Shown piece by piece: positions 38,938-49,657 of a stretch of DNA of 64,000 bases. The translations under genes were made by a program, and so were the position numbers. The notes under the pieces were generated by a model. That model ran no database searches and was not told the origin of the DNA. It was given only the letters and a program-made list of their open reading frames with translations. Each line of letters opens with the position of its first letter. Positions within the stretch are counted from its first letter, which is position 1. Source of the DNA: Longimycelium tulufanense. GTDB lineage: Bacteria; Actinomycetota; Actinomycetes; Mycobacteriales; Pseudonocardiaceae. Location of the stretch: positions 270,745 to 334,744 of the forward strand of contig NZ_BMMK01000001.1 in the NCBI RefSeq assembly GCF_014645795.1. The letters run 5' to 3'.

Positions 38938-40365
38938 ATGCGAGCGCACCCCGCAGGACCACGGCACGCGGACGTCCTCGTCCCCGCCAACACGGCGGGG
39001 CCGCCTCCGTCCACTTCGGACGAGCTAAACGAGCTGCATCCCCGGGTCTGGCCGCGCAGCGCCGAGCGGGATCCCGATGGCGTGCTGCGCATCGCTGACA
39101 TCGACGTCCGCGATCTCGTCGAGGAGTACGGAACGCCGCTGTTCGTGTTGGACGAGGCGGACTTCCGGGCCCGGTGCCGCGAGCATGCCGAGGCGTTCGG
39201 TGATCCGGCGCTGGTGCACTACGCGTCGAAGGCGTTCCTGTCGGCCACGGTCGCGCGTTGGGTTGCGGAGGAAGGGCTTTCGCTGGACGTGGCCAGCGGT
39301 GGGGAGCTGGCGCTCGCGCTGCACGCCGGCTTCCCGGCCGAGCGGATCGCCCTGCACGGTAACAACAAGTCGCTCGACGAGCTCACCACCGCCGTGGAGT
39401 CCGGTGTGGGCGTGGTGGTACTCGATTCCTTCCTGGAGATCGCCCGGCTCGACCAGATCGCGCGGGACCGCGACGTGGTGCAGCCGGTGCTGGTGCGGGT
39501 CACGGTCGGCGTCGAGGCACACACCCACGAGTTCATCGCGACCGCCCACGAGGACCAGAAGTTCGGTTTCTCGCTCGCCGGCGGCGACGCCGCCGAGGCC
39601 GTGCGCCGCGTGCTCCGCTCACCCGGGCTCCGCCTGATCGGCCTGCACAGCCACATCGGATCGCAGATCTTCGACGCCGACGGGTTCGAGGTCGCCGCGC
39701 ACCGGGTGGTGGGGCTGCTCGCCGCCATCCGCGACGAGCACGGCCCGGACACGGTCGCGCAGTTGTCCACAGTGGACCTCGGTGGGGGACTGGGCATTGC
39801 CTACACGGCCCAGGACGACCCGCCACCCTCCGCGGCCCTGGCCGAGCAGTTGCGGGCCATCGTGCGGCGCGAGTGCGCGGCCGCCGACCTGCCGGTGCCG
39901 CGGGTCGCGGTCGAGCCCGGGCGCGCCATCGCCGGCCCCGGCACCATCACCCTCTACGAGGTCGGCACCGTCAAGGACGTCGTCCTCGGGGGCGGCGCCC
40001 GCCGCCGTTACGTCTCGGTCGACGGGGGCATGAGCGACAACATCCGCACCGCCCTCTACGACGCCGTCTACGACTGCCGTCTGGTGTCGCGGGCGGCCGG
40101 GGACGACACTGGTGCCGCGCTCAGCCGCGTGGTGGGCAAGCACTGCGAGTCCGGTGACGTGGTCGTCCGGGACTGCTGGCTGCCGGCCGACGTGGCACCG
40201 GGGGACCTGGTGGCCGTGGCCGCCACCGGCGCCTACTGCTACTCGATGTCCAGCCGGTACAACCTGCTGCCGCGCCCGGCGGTGGTGGCCGTCAGCGACG
40301 GCAAGCCCCGCCTGCTGCTGCGGCGGGAGACCGTCGAGGACCTGCTGCGCCTGGAGGTGCCGTGA
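38938..40365 (+). CDS. lysA: diaminopimelate decarboxylase
   Basis: The 475-aa PLP enzyme makes L-lysine from meso-diaminopimelate, the last step of lysine synthesis. It is an alanine-racemase-like barrel with the PLP lysine in [10 protein letters not shown], then [49 protein letters not shown] and the dimer-site [14 protein letters not shown] with catalytic Cys. Codon overlap (GTGA) couples it to hom. It is a few residues longer at the N-terminus than common homologues, and a later start cannot be excluded. Confidence 0.97.
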   Translation: MRAHPAGPRHADVLVPANTAGPPPSTSDELNELHPRVWPRSAERDPDGVLRIADIDVRDLVEEYGTPLFVLDEADFRARCREHAEAFGDPALVHYASKAFLSATVARWVAEEGLSLDVASGGELALALHAGFPAERIALHGNNKSLDELTTAVESGVGVVVLDSFLEIARLDQIARDRDVVQPVLVRVTVGVEAHTHEFIATAHEDQKFGFSLAGGDAAEAVRRVLRSPGLRLIGLHSHIGSQIFDADGFEVAAHRVVGLLAAIRDEHGPDTVAQLSTVDLGGGLGIAYTAQDDPPPSAALAEQLRAIVRRECAAADLPVPRVAVEPGRAIAGPGTITLYEVGTVKDVVLGGGARRRYVSVDGGMSDNIRTALYDAVYDCRLVSRAAGDDTGAALSRVVGKHCESGDVVVRDCWLPADVAPGDLVAVAATGAYCYSMSSRYNLLPRPAVVAVSDGKPRLLLRRETVEDLLRLEVP

Positions 40366-41675
40366 CAGTTCAGCTGAGGCCGGAGGCGAAACCGGTGCGG
40401 GTGGCGTTGCTCGGGTGCGGCACGGTGGGCACCGAGGTGGTGCGCCTGCTGCACGAGCAGGCCGACGACCTGGCCGCCCGGGTCGGTGCCCCGGTGGAGC
40501 TGGCCGGCGTCGCCGTGCGCCGCCCGCACAAGCACCACGACGTCCCGGCGGAGCTGCTGACCACGGACGCCGCCGGCCTGATCGCCTCCGACGTCGACGT
40601 CGTCGTGGAGGTCATCGGCGGAATCGAGCCCGCCCGCACCCTGCTGCTCGACGCGTTGCGCGCCGGCCGGTCGGTGGTCACCGCGAACAAGGCGCTGCTC
40701 GCCGAGCACGGCGCCGAGCTGTTCGAGGCCGCCGACGCCGCCGGGGCCGACCTGTACTTCGAGGCCGCCGTCGCCGGCGCGATCCCGCTGCTGCGCCCGC
40801 TGCGCGAGTCCCTGGCCGGGGACCGGATCACCCGCGTCATGGGAATCGTCAACGGCACCACCAACTTCATCCTCTCCGCCATGGACGGCACCGGCGCCAG
40901 TTACGCCGAGACGCTGGAGGAGGCCACCCAGCTCGGCTACGCCGAGGCCGACCCCACCGCCGACGTCGACGGGTTCGACGCCGCGGCCAAGGCCGCGATC
41001 CTGGCCTCGCTCGCCTTCCACACCCGGGTCACCGCGGCGGACGTGTACCGGGAGGGCATTGCCGCGGTCAGCGCCGCCGACGTCGCCGCCGCCCGCGAGC
41101 TGGGCCGCACCGTCAAGCTGCTCGCCATCTGCGAGCGCGAGGCCGACGACGAGGGCGAGGCCGTCTCGGTGCGGGTGCATCCGGCGATGATCCCGCGCAG
41201 CCACCCGCTGGCCGGCGTCAACGGCGCGTTCAACGCGGTGTTCGTGGAGGCCGACGCGGCCGGCCAGCTCATGTTCTACGGCCAGGGTGCGGGCGGGGCA
41301 CCCACGGCGAGCGCGGTGCTCGGCGACCTGGTCGCGGTCGCCCGCAACCGGGTGATGGGCGGCCGCGGGCCGCGCGAGTCCGCCTACGCCGACCTGCCGG
41401 TCCGCCCCATGGGCCGCACCCCGACCCGCTACCACATCAGCCTGGACGTCGCCGACCGCTCCGGCGTGCTCTCGCAGGTCGCGGCGGTGTTCGCGGAGCA
41501 CGACGTGAGCATCGCCGTGGTGCGGCAGGAGGGCCGCGGCGCGGACGCCAGCCTGGTCGTCGTCACGCATTCCGCACCCGATGCCGCGCTGCGCTCCACC
41601 GTGGACAAGATCGCCGGACTGCCCGTGGTGCGCGAGGTGGTCAGCGTGATGCGTGTCGAAGGAGAGGAACTATGA
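40362..41675 (+). CDS. hom: homoserine dehydrogenase
   Basis: The 437-aa enzyme reduces aspartate semialdehyde to homoserine with NAD(P)H. The nucleotide-binding motif is [17 protein letters not shown]. The substrate region has [13 protein letters not shown] and [19 protein letters not shown], and a C-terminal ACT domain ([20 protein letters not shown]) allows feedback control by threonine. GTG start overlaps the lysA stop; the stop overlaps the thrC start (ATGA). This is the branch point enzyme for threonine and methionine. Confidence 0.97.
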   Translation: MTVQLRPEAKPVRVALLGCGTVGTEVVRLLHEQADDLAARVGAPVELAGVAVRRPHKHHDVPAELLTTDAAGLIASDVDVVVEVIGGIEPARTLLLDALRAGRSVVTANKALLAEHGAELFEAADAAGADLYFEAAVAGAIPLLRPLRESLAGDRITRVMGIVNGTTNFILSAMDGTGASYAETLEEATQLGYAEADPTADVDGFDAAAKAAILASLAFHTRVTAADVYREGIAAVSAADVAAARELGRTVKLLAICEREADDEGEAVSVRVHPAMIPRSHPLAGVNGAFNAVFVEADAAGQLMFYGQGAGGAPTASAVLGDLVAVARNRVMGGRGPRESAYADLPVRPMGRTPTRYHISLDVADRSGVLSQVAAVFAEHDVSIAVVRQEGRGADASLVVVTHSAPDAALRSTVDKIAGLPVVREVVSVMRVEGEEL

Positions 41676-42751
41676 CCTCGGCGCCCACCCCGACGCGTGC
41701 CAGCTGGCCCGGCGTCGTCGAGGCATACCGGGACCGGATCGCGCTGCCCGCCGACGCGCGCGTGGTCACCCTCCACGAGGGCGACACCCCACTCGTGCCC
41801 GCCCAGCACCTTTCCGAGCTGACCGGCTGCCAGGTCCTGCTCAAGGTGGAGGGCGCCAACCCCACCGGCTCGTTCAAGGACCGCGGCATGACCGCGGCCA
41901 TCAGCGCCGCCCTCGCCACCGGCAGCAAGGCGGTCATCTGCGCCTCCACCGGCAACACCTCCGCCTCGGCCGCCGCCTACGCCGCCCGCGGCGGGCTGAC
42001 CTCGGCGGTTCTGGTGCCGCGCGGCAAGATCGCGCTGGGCAAGCTTGCCCAGGCCGTCGCGCACGGCGCCCGCATCCTGCAGGTCGACGGCAACTTCGAC
42101 GACTGCCTGGAGCTGGCCCGCAAGACCGCTGCCGAGCACCCGGTGACCCTGGTCAACTCGGTCAACCCGGCCCGGCTGGAGGGCCAGAAGACCGCGGCGT
42201 TCGAGGTCTGCGACGCGCTCGGCCGCGCCCCGGACGTGCACTGCCTGCCCGTGGGCAACGCCGGCAACATCACCGCCTACTGGCGGGGCTACCGGGAGTA
42301 CGCCGCCGACGGTGTGGTGCCCGCCACCCCGCGCATGGTCGGCTTCCAGGCCGCCGGTGCCGCCCCGCTGGTGCACGGCCGGCCGGTGGCCGAGCCGGAG
42401 ACCATCGCCACCGCGATCCGGATCGGCAGCCCCGCCTCCTGGGGGGGCGCCGTGGCCGCGCGCGACGAGTCCGGCGGCCTGTTCGACGCCGTCACCGACG
42501 AGCAGATCCTGGCCGCCTACCGGCTGCTCGCCGGCCGGGAGGGCGTGTTCGTCGAGCCGGCCTCGGCGGCCAGCGTCGCCGGCCTGCTCGTCACCGCGGC
42601 CGACGGCCGGCTGCCGGCCGGCTCGCTGGTGGTGTGCACGGTCACCGGGCACGGGCTGAAGGACCCGGACACCGCCCTGCTGGGCATGCCCGAGGTGGAG
42701 CCGCTGCCGGTGGACCCGACGGCGGTCGCCACCGCCCTGGAGCTGGCGTGA
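41672..42751 (+). CDS. thrC: threonine synthase
   Basis: The 359-aa PLP enzyme converts O-phosphohomoserine to threonine. The PLP lysine sits in [16 protein letters not shown], the phosphate loop is [17 protein letters not shown], and [18 protein letters not shown] and [13 protein letters not shown] complete the fold-type II pattern. It is the short form common in actinobacteria. Start ATG 41672 follows GGAGAGGAA and overlaps the hom stop; its own stop overlaps thrB (GTGA). Confidence 0.97.
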   Translation: MTSAPTPTRASWPGVVEAYRDRIALPADARVVTLHEGDTPLVPAQHLSELTGCQVLLKVEGANPTGSFKDRGMTAAISAALATGSKAVICASTGNTSASAAAYAARGGLTSAVLVPRGKIALGKLAQAVAHGARILQVDGNFDDCLELARKTAAEHPVTLVNSVNPARLEGQKTAAFEVCDALGRAPDVHCLPVGNAGNITAYWRGYREYAADGVVPATPRMVGFQAAGAAPLVHGRPVAEPETIATAIRIGSPASWGGAVAARDESGGLFDAVTDEQILAAYRLLAGREGVFVEPASAASVAGLLVTAADGRLPAGSLVVCTVTGHGLKDPDTALLGMPEVEPLPVDPTAVATALELA

Positions 42752-43683
42752 CCGGCGCCGTAGGCTACGCCGTTCGGGTGACCGTGCCCGCCTCCACCGC
42801 CAACCTGGGCTCCGGATTCGACACCTTGGGAATGGCGCTGGGGCTGCACGACGTTGTCGAGGTCGAGGCAACCCGCTCGGGCCTGGTCATTGAGGTGACC
42901 GGCCAGGGAGCCGGGCAGGTGCCCACCGATGAGCGTCACCTCGTGGTGCGCGCCCTGTGCGCGGCCTGGGAGACGCTCGGGACCAGCCCGGCCGGCCTGC
43001 GCCTGCGGTGTCACAACGCGATCCCGCACTCGCGGGGGCTCGGCTCGTCGGCCGCGGCCGCGGTCGCCGGAGTGGCGGCCGCCTACACGCTGCACGCTGC
43101 TACCGAGGGTCGGGAGCCCGACCTGGGCGATCCCCGCGCACTGCAGGTGGCGGCCAGCCTCGAGGGGCACGCGGACAACGCGGCCGCCAGCCTGTACGGC
43201 GGGCTGGTGGTGGCGTGGTCGGAGGTCGGTGAGGAACCTCTCGACGCCACGCCGCGGTATTCGGCGGTACGGCTGGAACCGTATCCCGACCTCGCGCCGG
43301 TGGCGCTGGTTCCGGAGGTGGAGTCGGCCACGTCGACGACGCGCGGCCTGCTTCCGGACCACGTGCCGCACGCCGACGCCGCGTTCGCCGCGAGCCGGGC
43401 CGCGCTGGCCGTATACGCCCTGACGACGGATCCCGACCGGCTGCTGGCGGCCACCGAGGATCGCCTGCACCAGGACTACCGGGAGCCGGCGTGGCCGGAG
43501 AGCATGCGGCTGGTCCGCGAGCTGCGCGCGTACGGGGTTCCGGCCGCCATCTCCGGCGCCGGGCCGACCGTGCTCGCGTTTCCGCTCGGTGGGGTCCTGC
43601 CGGGTGATGTCGACACCGCGGGCTTCGCGGTGGTCACGCTTCCGGTCGACCGGACCGGGGTGCGGGTCCAGCGGCTGGCCTGA
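42748..43683 (+). CDS. thrB: homoserine kinase
   Basis: The 311-aa GHMP kinase phosphorylates homoserine. Motifs are [19 protein letters not shown] at the N-terminus, the phosphate loop [17 protein letters not shown], and [12 protein letters not shown] near the end. It closes the operon lysA-hom-thrC-thrB, in which each gene overlaps the next by four bases. A dispersed repeat copy follows immediately after the stop. Confidence 0.97.
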   Translation: MTGAVGYAVRVTVPASTANLGSGFDTLGMALGLHDVVEVEATRSGLVIEVTGQGAGQVPTDERHLVVRALCAAWETLGTSPAGLRLRCHNAIPHSRGLGSSAAAAVAGVAAAYTLHAATEGREPDLGDPRALQVAASLEGHADNAAASLYGGLVVAWSEVGEEPLDATPRYSAVRLEPYPDLAPVALVPEVESATSTTRGLLPDHVPHADAAFAASRAALAVYALTTDPDRLLAATEDRLHQDYREPAWPESMRLVRELRAYGVPAAISGAGPTVLAFPLGGVLPGDVDTAGFAVVTLPVDRTGVRVQRLA

Positions 43684-44288
43684 CACCGCTCGGTGACGGG
43701 CGGAGCGAGCATCGCGGCGCGCCGGTAAGGCGCGCAGCGAAGCCCGGAGGCGCGCAATTCAACACAGTGCGGTGACGGGCGAAGCGAGCGAGTAATCCGA
43801 CACAGCGGCGCCGCGGCCGCTGGGCCGGCGGCGGGACAGTGGTGGGCGGGTTGTCCAGCGGGGGCCTCACGGGCACCCCGAACGGGCGTGCACCGGTCCG
43901 ACCAGCCCGCTCGCGCCGGTGCGAGCGGGAATGGTTCGGTTCGGCGAGTTGGGTGGGGGGTTGTTGCACCGCCGGGAGCGGACGTCTACCCTCGGGGGCG
44001 ATCAGTCACCGCGCGCACGGGCGCCGGTGCCGTCTCCGGGCAATCGTTCCCGGGTCGCATCCCCTGTTGCGAGTCGATCCCACGCCGAGCGGGCGCTGGG
44101 GTTGTCAGCGGATACCCGAACCGCCGTGGTGGCCGATGTGCAAGTCCCGTGCCGGCGGTCCCCGTCGTCAGTGCAACCCGTGCTACGTCGAGGTCCGCCT
44201 CCACCGGACGATGTGTCGCCCGCGTTCCGTCGGGCGACAGGTCCGCTGGTCCCGCGTAGGAGGCGCGGACCGGTCAGGAAGGACATTC
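43684..44288. other. rho leader region with dispersed repeat
   Basis: After the repeat copies at 43688-43799 about 490 bases lead to rho without a convincing gene. Long leaders before rho are common because Rho regulates its own synthesis by premature termination. The C-rich, G-poor stretches expected for Rho loading (about 44160-44220) are present, but the assignment is inferred. Confidence 0.45.
43688..43799 (+). repeat. dispersed intergenic repeat, copy 2 and a partial copy
   Basis: GCTCGGTGACGGGCGGAGCG and GCGCAGCGAAGCCCGGAGG make up the copy at 43688-43760. A shortened one (GCGGTGACGGGCGAAGCGAG then AATCC) follows at about 43769-43798. Confidence 0.7.
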
Positions 44289-46148
44289 GTGAGCGACACC
44301 AATCTGTTGAGCAGCGAGGCGCCGAGCGCCACCCATCAGGAGGGCTCGTCGGGCCCGTCGAAGAACGGCACCGCGTCGCGTCGCCGTGGCCTGTCCGGCA
44401 TGGTGCTCGCCGAACTGCGCGCGCTGGCCAAGGAGTTGGGCATCCCCAACACCACCGGCATGCGCAAGGGCGACCTCATCGCTGCCATCAAGGAGCGGCA
44501 GGGCGGCGGGTCGCCGGGCCGCGGCCGGCGGTCGGAGTCCGAGGCCGCGCAGCTGCCGCTGACCGGCACCGAGGAGGCCGGGCAGCCCACGGGCGAGCCG
44601 GCCGGTGCCGCCACCGGCGCCGAGCAGGCCGAGTCGGCCGCCGGCGCGGAGGAGCCCGCGCGTCGTGGCCGTCGCCGCCGCGCGGCCAGCCGGCCCGCCG
44701 GGAGCCCCGCCGCCGAGGGCGCGGAGCAGCCGGCCGAGCAGGGCGGTGACCGGGCCGCCGCGGACAAGCCCGCGGACCGCGTCGCCGAGCGCACCGAGCG
44801 GGAGGGCGCGGAGCAGCGCCCGGACCGCCGGGAGCAGCAGCGCGGGGACCGTGGCGAGCGCGGCGGCAGGGGCGAGCAGGGCCAGCAGGCCCGCCGTGAC
44901 GAGGACGAGGACGAGGGGGGCGGCCGCCGTCGCGGGCGCCGCTTCCGCGACCGGCGCCGCAACCGTGGCCGCGGTGAGGGCGGCGGCGAGCCGGAGATCC
45001 GCGAGGACGACGTGCTGCTGCCGGTGGCCGGCGTGCTGGACGTGCTGGAGAACTACGCGTTCGTCCGCACCTCGGGCTACCTGGCCGGGCCGAACGACGT
45101 CTACGTGTCGCTGTCGCTGGTCCGCAAGTATGGGCTGCGGCGCGGTGACGCGATCACCGGCGTCGTGCGGCAGCCGCGCGAGGGCGAGCAGCAGCGGCAG
45201 AAGTTCAACCCGCTGGTCCGTGTCGACTCCATCAACGGGCTCGACCCGGAGCAGGCGCGCGGCCGCGCGGAGTTCCACAAGCTGACCCCGCTCTACCCGA
45301 ACGAGCGGCTGCGCCTGGAGACCGAGCCGCACCTGCTCACCACACGGGTGATCGACCTGGTCATGCCGATCGGTAAGGGGCAGCGTGCGTTGATCGTCTC
45401 CCCGCCGAAGGCCGGTAAGACCTCGGTGCTGCAGTCGATCGCCAACGCGGTCACCAAGAACAACCCCGAGTGCTGGCTGATGGTCGTCCTGGTGGACGAG
45501 CGGCCCGAGGAGGTCACCGACATGCAGCGCTCGGTGAAGGGCGAGGTCATCGCCTCGACCTTCGACCGGCCGCCGTCGGATCACACCACGGTCGCCGAGC
45601 TGTCCATCGAGCGTGCCAAACGACTGGTCGAGATGGGCCATGACGTGGTCGTGCTGCTCGACTCGATCACCCGGCTGGGCCGGGCCTACAACCTGGCGGC
45701 ACCGGCGTCCGGTCGCATCCTGTCCGGTGGTGTGGACTCCACCGCCCTGTACCCGCCGAAGCGGTTCCTGGGCGCGGCCCGCAACATCGAGAACGGCGGC
45801 TCGCTGACCATCTTCGCCACCGCGTTGGTGGAGACCGGGTCGACCATGGATACCGTGATCTTCGAGGAGTTCAAGGGCACCGGCAACGCCGAGCTCAAGC
45901 TGGACCGCAAGATCGCCGACCGGCGGGTCTTCCCGGCGGTGGACGTCAACCCGTCCAGCACCCGGAAGGAGGAGCTGCTGCTCTCGCCGGACGAGCTGGC
46001 CGTCACCCACAAGCTGCGTCGGGTGCTGCAGGCCCTGGACAGCCAGCAGGCCATCGACCTGCTGCTCGACCGGTTGCGCAAGACGCGCACCAACATCGAG
46101 TTCCTCATGCAGGTGGCCAAGACCACGCCGGGCGCGGACAACGAGTGA
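44289..46148 (+). CDS. rho: transcription termination factor Rho
   Basis: The 619-aa product starts at GTG 44289. The N-terminal Rho domain (LAELRALAKELGIPNTTGMR, KGDLIAAIKERQ) is followed by a long Arg/Glu/Gly-rich insertion (about residues 75-245), typical of actinobacterial Rho, which helps on structured GC-rich RNA. Then come the RNA-binding cold-shock-like fold (DVLENYAFVRTSGYLAGPND), Walker A (SPPKAGKTSVLQSIAN), the Q-loop and R-loop (GVDSTALYPPKRFLGAARN). It is a hexameric RNA helicase that ends transcription. A stem-loop follows at 46169. Confidence 0.97.
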   Translation: MSDTNLLSSEAPSATHQEGSSGPSKNGTASRRRGLSGMVLAELRALAKELGIPNTTGMRKGDLIAAIKERQGGGSPGRGRRSESEAAQLPLTGTEEAGQPTGEPAGAATGAEQAESAAGAEEPARRGRRRRAASRPAGSPAAEGAEQPAEQGGDRAAADKPADRVAERTEREGAEQRPDRREQQRGDRGERGGRGEQGQQARRDEDEDEGGGRRRGRRFRDRRRNRGRGEGGGEPEIREDDVLLPVAGVLDVLENYAFVRTSGYLAGPNDVYVSLSLVRKYGLRRGDAITGVVRQPREGEQQRQKFNPLVRVDSINGLDPEQARGRAEFHKLTPLYPNERLRLETEPHLLTTRVIDLVMPIGKGQRALIVSPPKAGKTSVLQSIANAVTKNNPECWLMVVLVDERPEEVTDMQRSVKGEVIASTFDRPPSDHTTVAELSIERAKRLVEMGHDVVVLLDSITRLGRAYNLAAPASGRILSGGVDSTALYPPKRFLGAARNIENGGSLTIFATALVETGSTMDTVIFEEFKGTGNAELKLDRKIADRRVFPAVDVNPSSTRKEELLLSPDELAVTHKLRRVLQALDSQQAIDLLLDRLRKTRTNIEFLMQVAKTTPGADNE

Positions 46149-46933
46149 CGACTGCGTCGCGGTACGGGCGGGGTGGTTCCCACACGGGAGCCACCCCGTC
46201 CGGCTTTTGCGCGCTGGAAACCGCTTCGGCGGTGGACGATCCGTGGGACACCTGTTCAACGTCCCTCCCACCGAGAAGACAGCGGCTTGACGTTCCGCCA
46301 CGGCTCAAGCCGGAGTTCCGGCCCGGTATTCGGGAGAGGTTGGTGCGGCGGGAGCACGTTCTACGCTCCCGTTGGGCTTTTTCTTGCGTCAGTGATGATT
46401 CGCGGGTTGATCGCGGTCGCCGAGTGGTGTTGGCAGGCGGGGTGTTGGGTCCCCCGGCGTTCGGCATTCGGGGCTTTCCGAGCCGAGGTGGGAGAGTCGG
46501 GCAAGACGGTCCACGCTGCGTCGCAGCGGCCGGGTTCAGCGGTGCTGGTTGCCGGTAGTGGCAAGGGAAAGCGGTACCGTGGCGAGGAGCCTGGCACATC
46601 CCAGCCCGGGGTTGCCGGCTCGCTGGCGCCGCGGTGTCTCGTTATGTCCCTGGCGGGACGGAATGTCCCTGGTGGGACGGAGAGGGGCGCTACCCGGCTC
46701 GCGAGGCGCCGCAAAGACGCTGGGCGGGGACTTCGGCGAGCAGATCGACCGGAGGACGGAGCACGGACCGGAGTCCTCGGTCAGAGCTGTCGATCAGCCC
46801 GAGAAGACGTAGCGGACATGAGCCGTGACGCGGCCGTCCGGGTGTCGTGGCCTCCTGGATCGCAGGTCACCGCGGCGGGGCCGCAGCCTCTCGGGCGGGA
46901 CCGACCCCGCGCCTCCGGGGACTTCCCACTCGC
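46149..46933. other. long intergenic region after rho
   Basis: It contains the rho terminator and, at 46642-46682, two tandem short palindromes (GTCCCTGGCGGGAC and GTCCCTGGTGGGAC). Frames on both strands have poor codon structure, so no gene is called in nearly 800 bases. Confidence 0.5.
46169..46198 (+). terminator. stem-loop after rho
   Basis: CGGGGTGGTTCCC and GGGAGCCACCCCG form a 13-bp stem with loop ACAC. A CTTTT tract lies seven to eight bases downstream. Confidence 0.75.
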
Positions 46934-47335
46934 TCAGAGGCGGTAGACGGGGGTGGACGAGGGGCGGGGGCGCAGGCACGACTGGCGCTGGGTGCGACGC
47001 AGCATCCGCATCAGCGCGACCGCGGCGGGCGCACCCAGCCCGGCCACCACCGGGGCCGGCAGGGTCATGCCGTCCACGGCGATCCCCAGCAGCCCGAGCC
47101 CGGCCAGGTACGGCCACCGCAGCCCGTGACGCTGCCAGTCCGCCCGCCACTCCACCTCGTCGGAGTTGGCCAGCCCCACCGCGACTCCGGCGCCGAACAA
47201 CGCGCCGTACACCTCGACCTGCCACCCCAGGGCCATGAAGGGGACCGCGGCGACCCCGAGGGCGGCCGCCACGAAGAGCAGGGGCAGCAACAGCCAGGTT
47301 GACACCCGCAGTTGCCGACCGGTCGCGCAGAGCAC
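46934..47335 (-). CDS. membrane protein, 133 aa
   Basis: Four hydrophobic segments are visible (TWLLLPLLFVAAALGVAAVP, YGALFGAGVAVGLA, YLAGLGLLGIAVDG, LPAPVVAGLGAPAAVALM). The start is GTG 47335; GTG 47305 just before STWLLLP is also possible. It pairs with a second small membrane gene downstream on the same strand. No family is recognised. Neighbours give no hint of function. Confidence 0.6.
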   Translation of the reverse strand: MLCATGRQLRVSTWLLLPLLFVAAALGVAAVPFMALGWQVEVYGALFGAGVAVGLANSDEVEWRADWQRHGLRWPYLAGLGLLGIAVDGMTLPAPVVAGLGAPAAVALMRMLRRTQRQSCLRPRPSSTPVYRL

Positions 47336-47457
47336 GGGGCCAGCATGGAGCGTTCCCGCTGGTCCGCCAACCGAAGAACGGTGACCGGTGACGCTTGGGC
47401 GCCGAACGGACGATCACGCGCGCCGAACGGTCGGTGACCGTCGAGTAGTGGTTCGAG

Positions 47458-48039
47458 TCAACCGTTCGGCCCAACGCGCTGGTCGTTCGGTGACCGGACC
47501 GGCCGCCACGGCGACCGGCGTCGCAACATCAGCACCGTCCCCGGGAGCACCGCCGCGAGCAGGCCCGACACCAGCATGGCCGGGACGCCGGCCACCGGAA
47601 CCGGCCACGCCACTGGCAGCGCCATGCCCACGGCCAGCAGGACCACCGGGACACCCCACCGGACCAGTAGCCGGTACCGCGGTCGGCCCAGCGCGGGTGC
47701 CCGCAGCAGGAGGAGGGTCCCGCAGCCGCCGCTGAACACGATGGTCCCCAGCTCCGCCGGGGCCCAGCCGAGCAGCTCCGTGCAGCTCACGTGCAGGAAC
47801 AGCGGCAGGTCCATGGCCAACAGCACGAGCAGCGCCCACGGCAGGGGCGGGATCTGGGTGCCGGCGGTGCCGAGGCGTCCCGACACGAGGGGCGGATGAG
47901 CATCATCGGTCGGGAACAGGACGTCGAGTAGGCCCGAGCCCGAGCGGTCCGACCCGCGAGGTGGCGGGCTGTGGTGAGCGTCGTCACCCGGTGGTAGAGC
48001 ACCGGGCGAGCCCCAGGCCGAGGGGTCGGTCGCAGTCAT
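47458..48039 (-). CDS. membrane protein, 193 aa
   Basis: Starting at ATG 48039, the first 70 residues are Pro/Ser/Asp-rich and cytoplasmic-looking. They are followed by hydrophobic segments ([72 protein letters not shown]). It lies upstream of the 133-aa membrane gene and both read leftward. No family is recognised. Confidence 0.6.
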   Translation of the reverse strand: MTATDPSAWGSPGALPPGDDAHHSPPPRGSDRSGSGLLDVLFPTDDAHPPLVSGRLGTAGTQIPPLPWALLVLLAMDLPLFLHVSCTELLGWAPAELGTIVFSGGCGTLLLLRAPALGRPRYRLLVRWGVPVVLLAVGMALPVAWPVPVAGVPAMLVSGLLAAVLPGTVLMLRRRSPWRPVRSPNDQRVGPNG

Positions 48040-48201
48040 GATCAACAGGCTAGATCCGGGGGAACAGCGGACCACCCAGGTGCGTTTCAGCCGAGGTCAG
48101 CCCGTCTGGCAGACTGGACAGTCGAGTCCGGCACCGGTTCACCCCCGCCGCGAACGGCCCGGGGGACCCGGCGGCCACCGAACGAGATAGGGACGAGACA
48201 C

Positions 48202-48417
48202 GTGAAGAGCGGTATCCACCCCGAGTACGTGGTCACCCAGGTGACCTGCGGCTGCGGCAACACCTTCACCACCCGCAGCACGAAGAGGACCGGCCAGATC
48301 CACGTCGAGGTCTGCTCCAACTGCCACCCGTTCTACACGGGCAAGCAGAAGATCCTCGACACCGGCGGCCGGGTGGCCCGCTTCGAGGCCCGCTACGGCA
48401 AGCGGAACAAGAAGTAG
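48202..48417 (+). CDS. rpmE: ribosomal protein bL31 (zinc form)
   Basis: The 71-aa product has [14 protein letters not shown] and [13 protein letters not shown], the cysteines of the zinc-binding C+ form of L31. The zinc-free paralogue, if present, would be under zinc repression elsewhere. It joins the two ribosomal subunits at the central protuberance. Start GTG 48202 follows GAGATAGGGACG. A 15-bp stem-loop lies ten bases after the stop. Confidence 0.95.
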   Translation: MKSGIHPEYVVTQVTCGCGNTFTTRSTKRTGQIHVEVCSNCHPFYTGKQKILDTGGRVARFEARYGKRNKK

Positions 48418-48426
48418 CTTCGGCAA

Positions 48427-48459
48427 CGGCGCCCGCCCGGGCTTCCCGGGCGGGCGCCG
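48427..48459 (+). terminator. stem-loop between rpmE and prfA
   Basis: A 15-bp perfect stem (CGGCGCCCGCCCGGG and complement) with loop CTT follows the rpmE stop. The tail is not T-rich. Confidence 0.65.
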
Positions 48460-48518
48460 TCGTCGTGTCCGGGGCCACACCTTGCCCCGTCTCGTCGTCG
48501 AAGGGAGGTGCGCGCGAC

Positions 48519-49646
48519 ATGTCGAGTAAGGCGGCGGCCGCGCATGCGGCGGCCAGGTCGGCCGATACCGCAACGATCGCCCGGCTGTTCGAGGAGTACG
48601 CGGAGCTGGAGCGGCAGCTGGCCGATCCGGCGGTGCACGCCGAGGCGGGCCGTACCCGCAAGCTGGGCCGCCGATACGCCGAGCTGACCCCCCTCGTCCG
48701 CACCGCCCGCGAGCTGGAGCAGGCCCGGGCCGACCTGGCCGCCGCCCGCGAGCTGGCCGCCGAGGACCCGGCGTTCGCCGCCGAGGCCGAGCAGCTGGCC
48801 GCGGCCGTGCCCGCGCTGCAGACCCGGCTCACCGAGCTGCTGCTGCCGCGGGACCCGCACGACGGCTCCGACGTCATCATGGAGATCAAGTCCGGTGAGG
48901 GCGGCGAGGAGTCCGCCCTGTTCGCCGGGGACCTGCTGCGCATGTACACCCGCTACGCCGAGCGGCGCGGCTGGAAGGTCGAGGTGCTCGGCTCGGTGGA
49001 GTCCGAGCTGGGCGGCTACAAGGACGTCACGGTGGCCGTCAAGGGCCGCGCCGACGTCCCGCCCGACCAGGGTGTGTGGGCCCGGCTGAAGTTCGAGGGC
49101 GGCGTGCACCGCGTGCAGCGGGTGCCGGTCACCGAGTCGCAGGGCCGCATCCACACCTCGGCCGCGGGCGTGCTGGTCTACCCCGAGCCCGACGACGTCG
49201 AGGTCGAGATCGACGACAGGGACCTGCGGATCGACGTGTTCCGCTCCTCCGGCCACGGCGGACAGAGCGTGAACACCACCGACTCCGCGGTGCGCATCAC
49301 CCACCTGCCCACCGGAGTCGTCGTCAGCTGCCAGAACGAGCGCAGCCAGCTGCAGAACAAGGCGCGCGCCATGGAGGTGCTGCGGGCCCGGCTGCTGGCC
49401 ATGGCCGAGGAGGAGGCCGAGCGGCAGGCCGCGGACGCCCGCCGCAGCCAGGTGCGCACCGTGGACCGCTCCGAGCGCGTGCGCACCTACAACTTCCCGG
49501 AGAACCGGATCTCCGACCACCGGGTCAACTACAAGGCGTACAACCTCGACCAGGTGCTCGACGGTGACCTCGATGGAGTGTTGGACGCCCTTGCCACGGC
49601 CGACCGTACGGAGCGGCTCGCCGCCGCGGGCCGGGTGAACGCCTAA
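48519..49646 (+). CDS. prfA: peptide chain release factor 1
   Basis: The 375-aa product recognises UAA and UAG stop codons. The [16 protein letters not shown] segment carries the universal GGQ that triggers peptide release. [17 protein letters not shown] and [20 protein letters not shown] are conserved. The start ATG 48519 has AAGGGAGG nine bases before it. The partner enzyme gene prmC, which methylates the GGQ glutamine, follows 11 bases after the stop. Confidence 0.97.
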   Translation: MSSKAAAAHAAARSADTATIARLFEEYAELERQLADPAVHAEAGRTRKLGRRYAELTPLVRTARELEQARADLAAARELAAEDPAFAAEAEQLAAAVPALQTRLTELLLPRDPHDGSDVIMEIKSGEGGEESALFAGDLLRMYTRYAERRGWKVEVLGSVESELGGYKDVTVAVKGRADVPPDQGVWARLKFEGGVHRVQRVPVTESQGRIHTSAAGVLVYPEPDDVEVEIDDRDLRIDVFRSSGHGGQSVNTTDSAVRITHLPTGVVVSCQNERSQLQNKARAMEVLRARLLAMAEEEAERQAADARRSQVRTVDRSERVRTYNFPENRISDHRVNYKAYNLDQVLDGDLDGVLDALATADRTERLAAAGRVNA

Positions 49647-49657
49647 CTTTGTCTGAT

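Noticed and set aside
42961-43232. Long shadow frames across the chromosomal genes on other strands
   Set aside because: High GC makes alternative frames open; they lack starts, motifs and expected codon use, and known genes explain the region.
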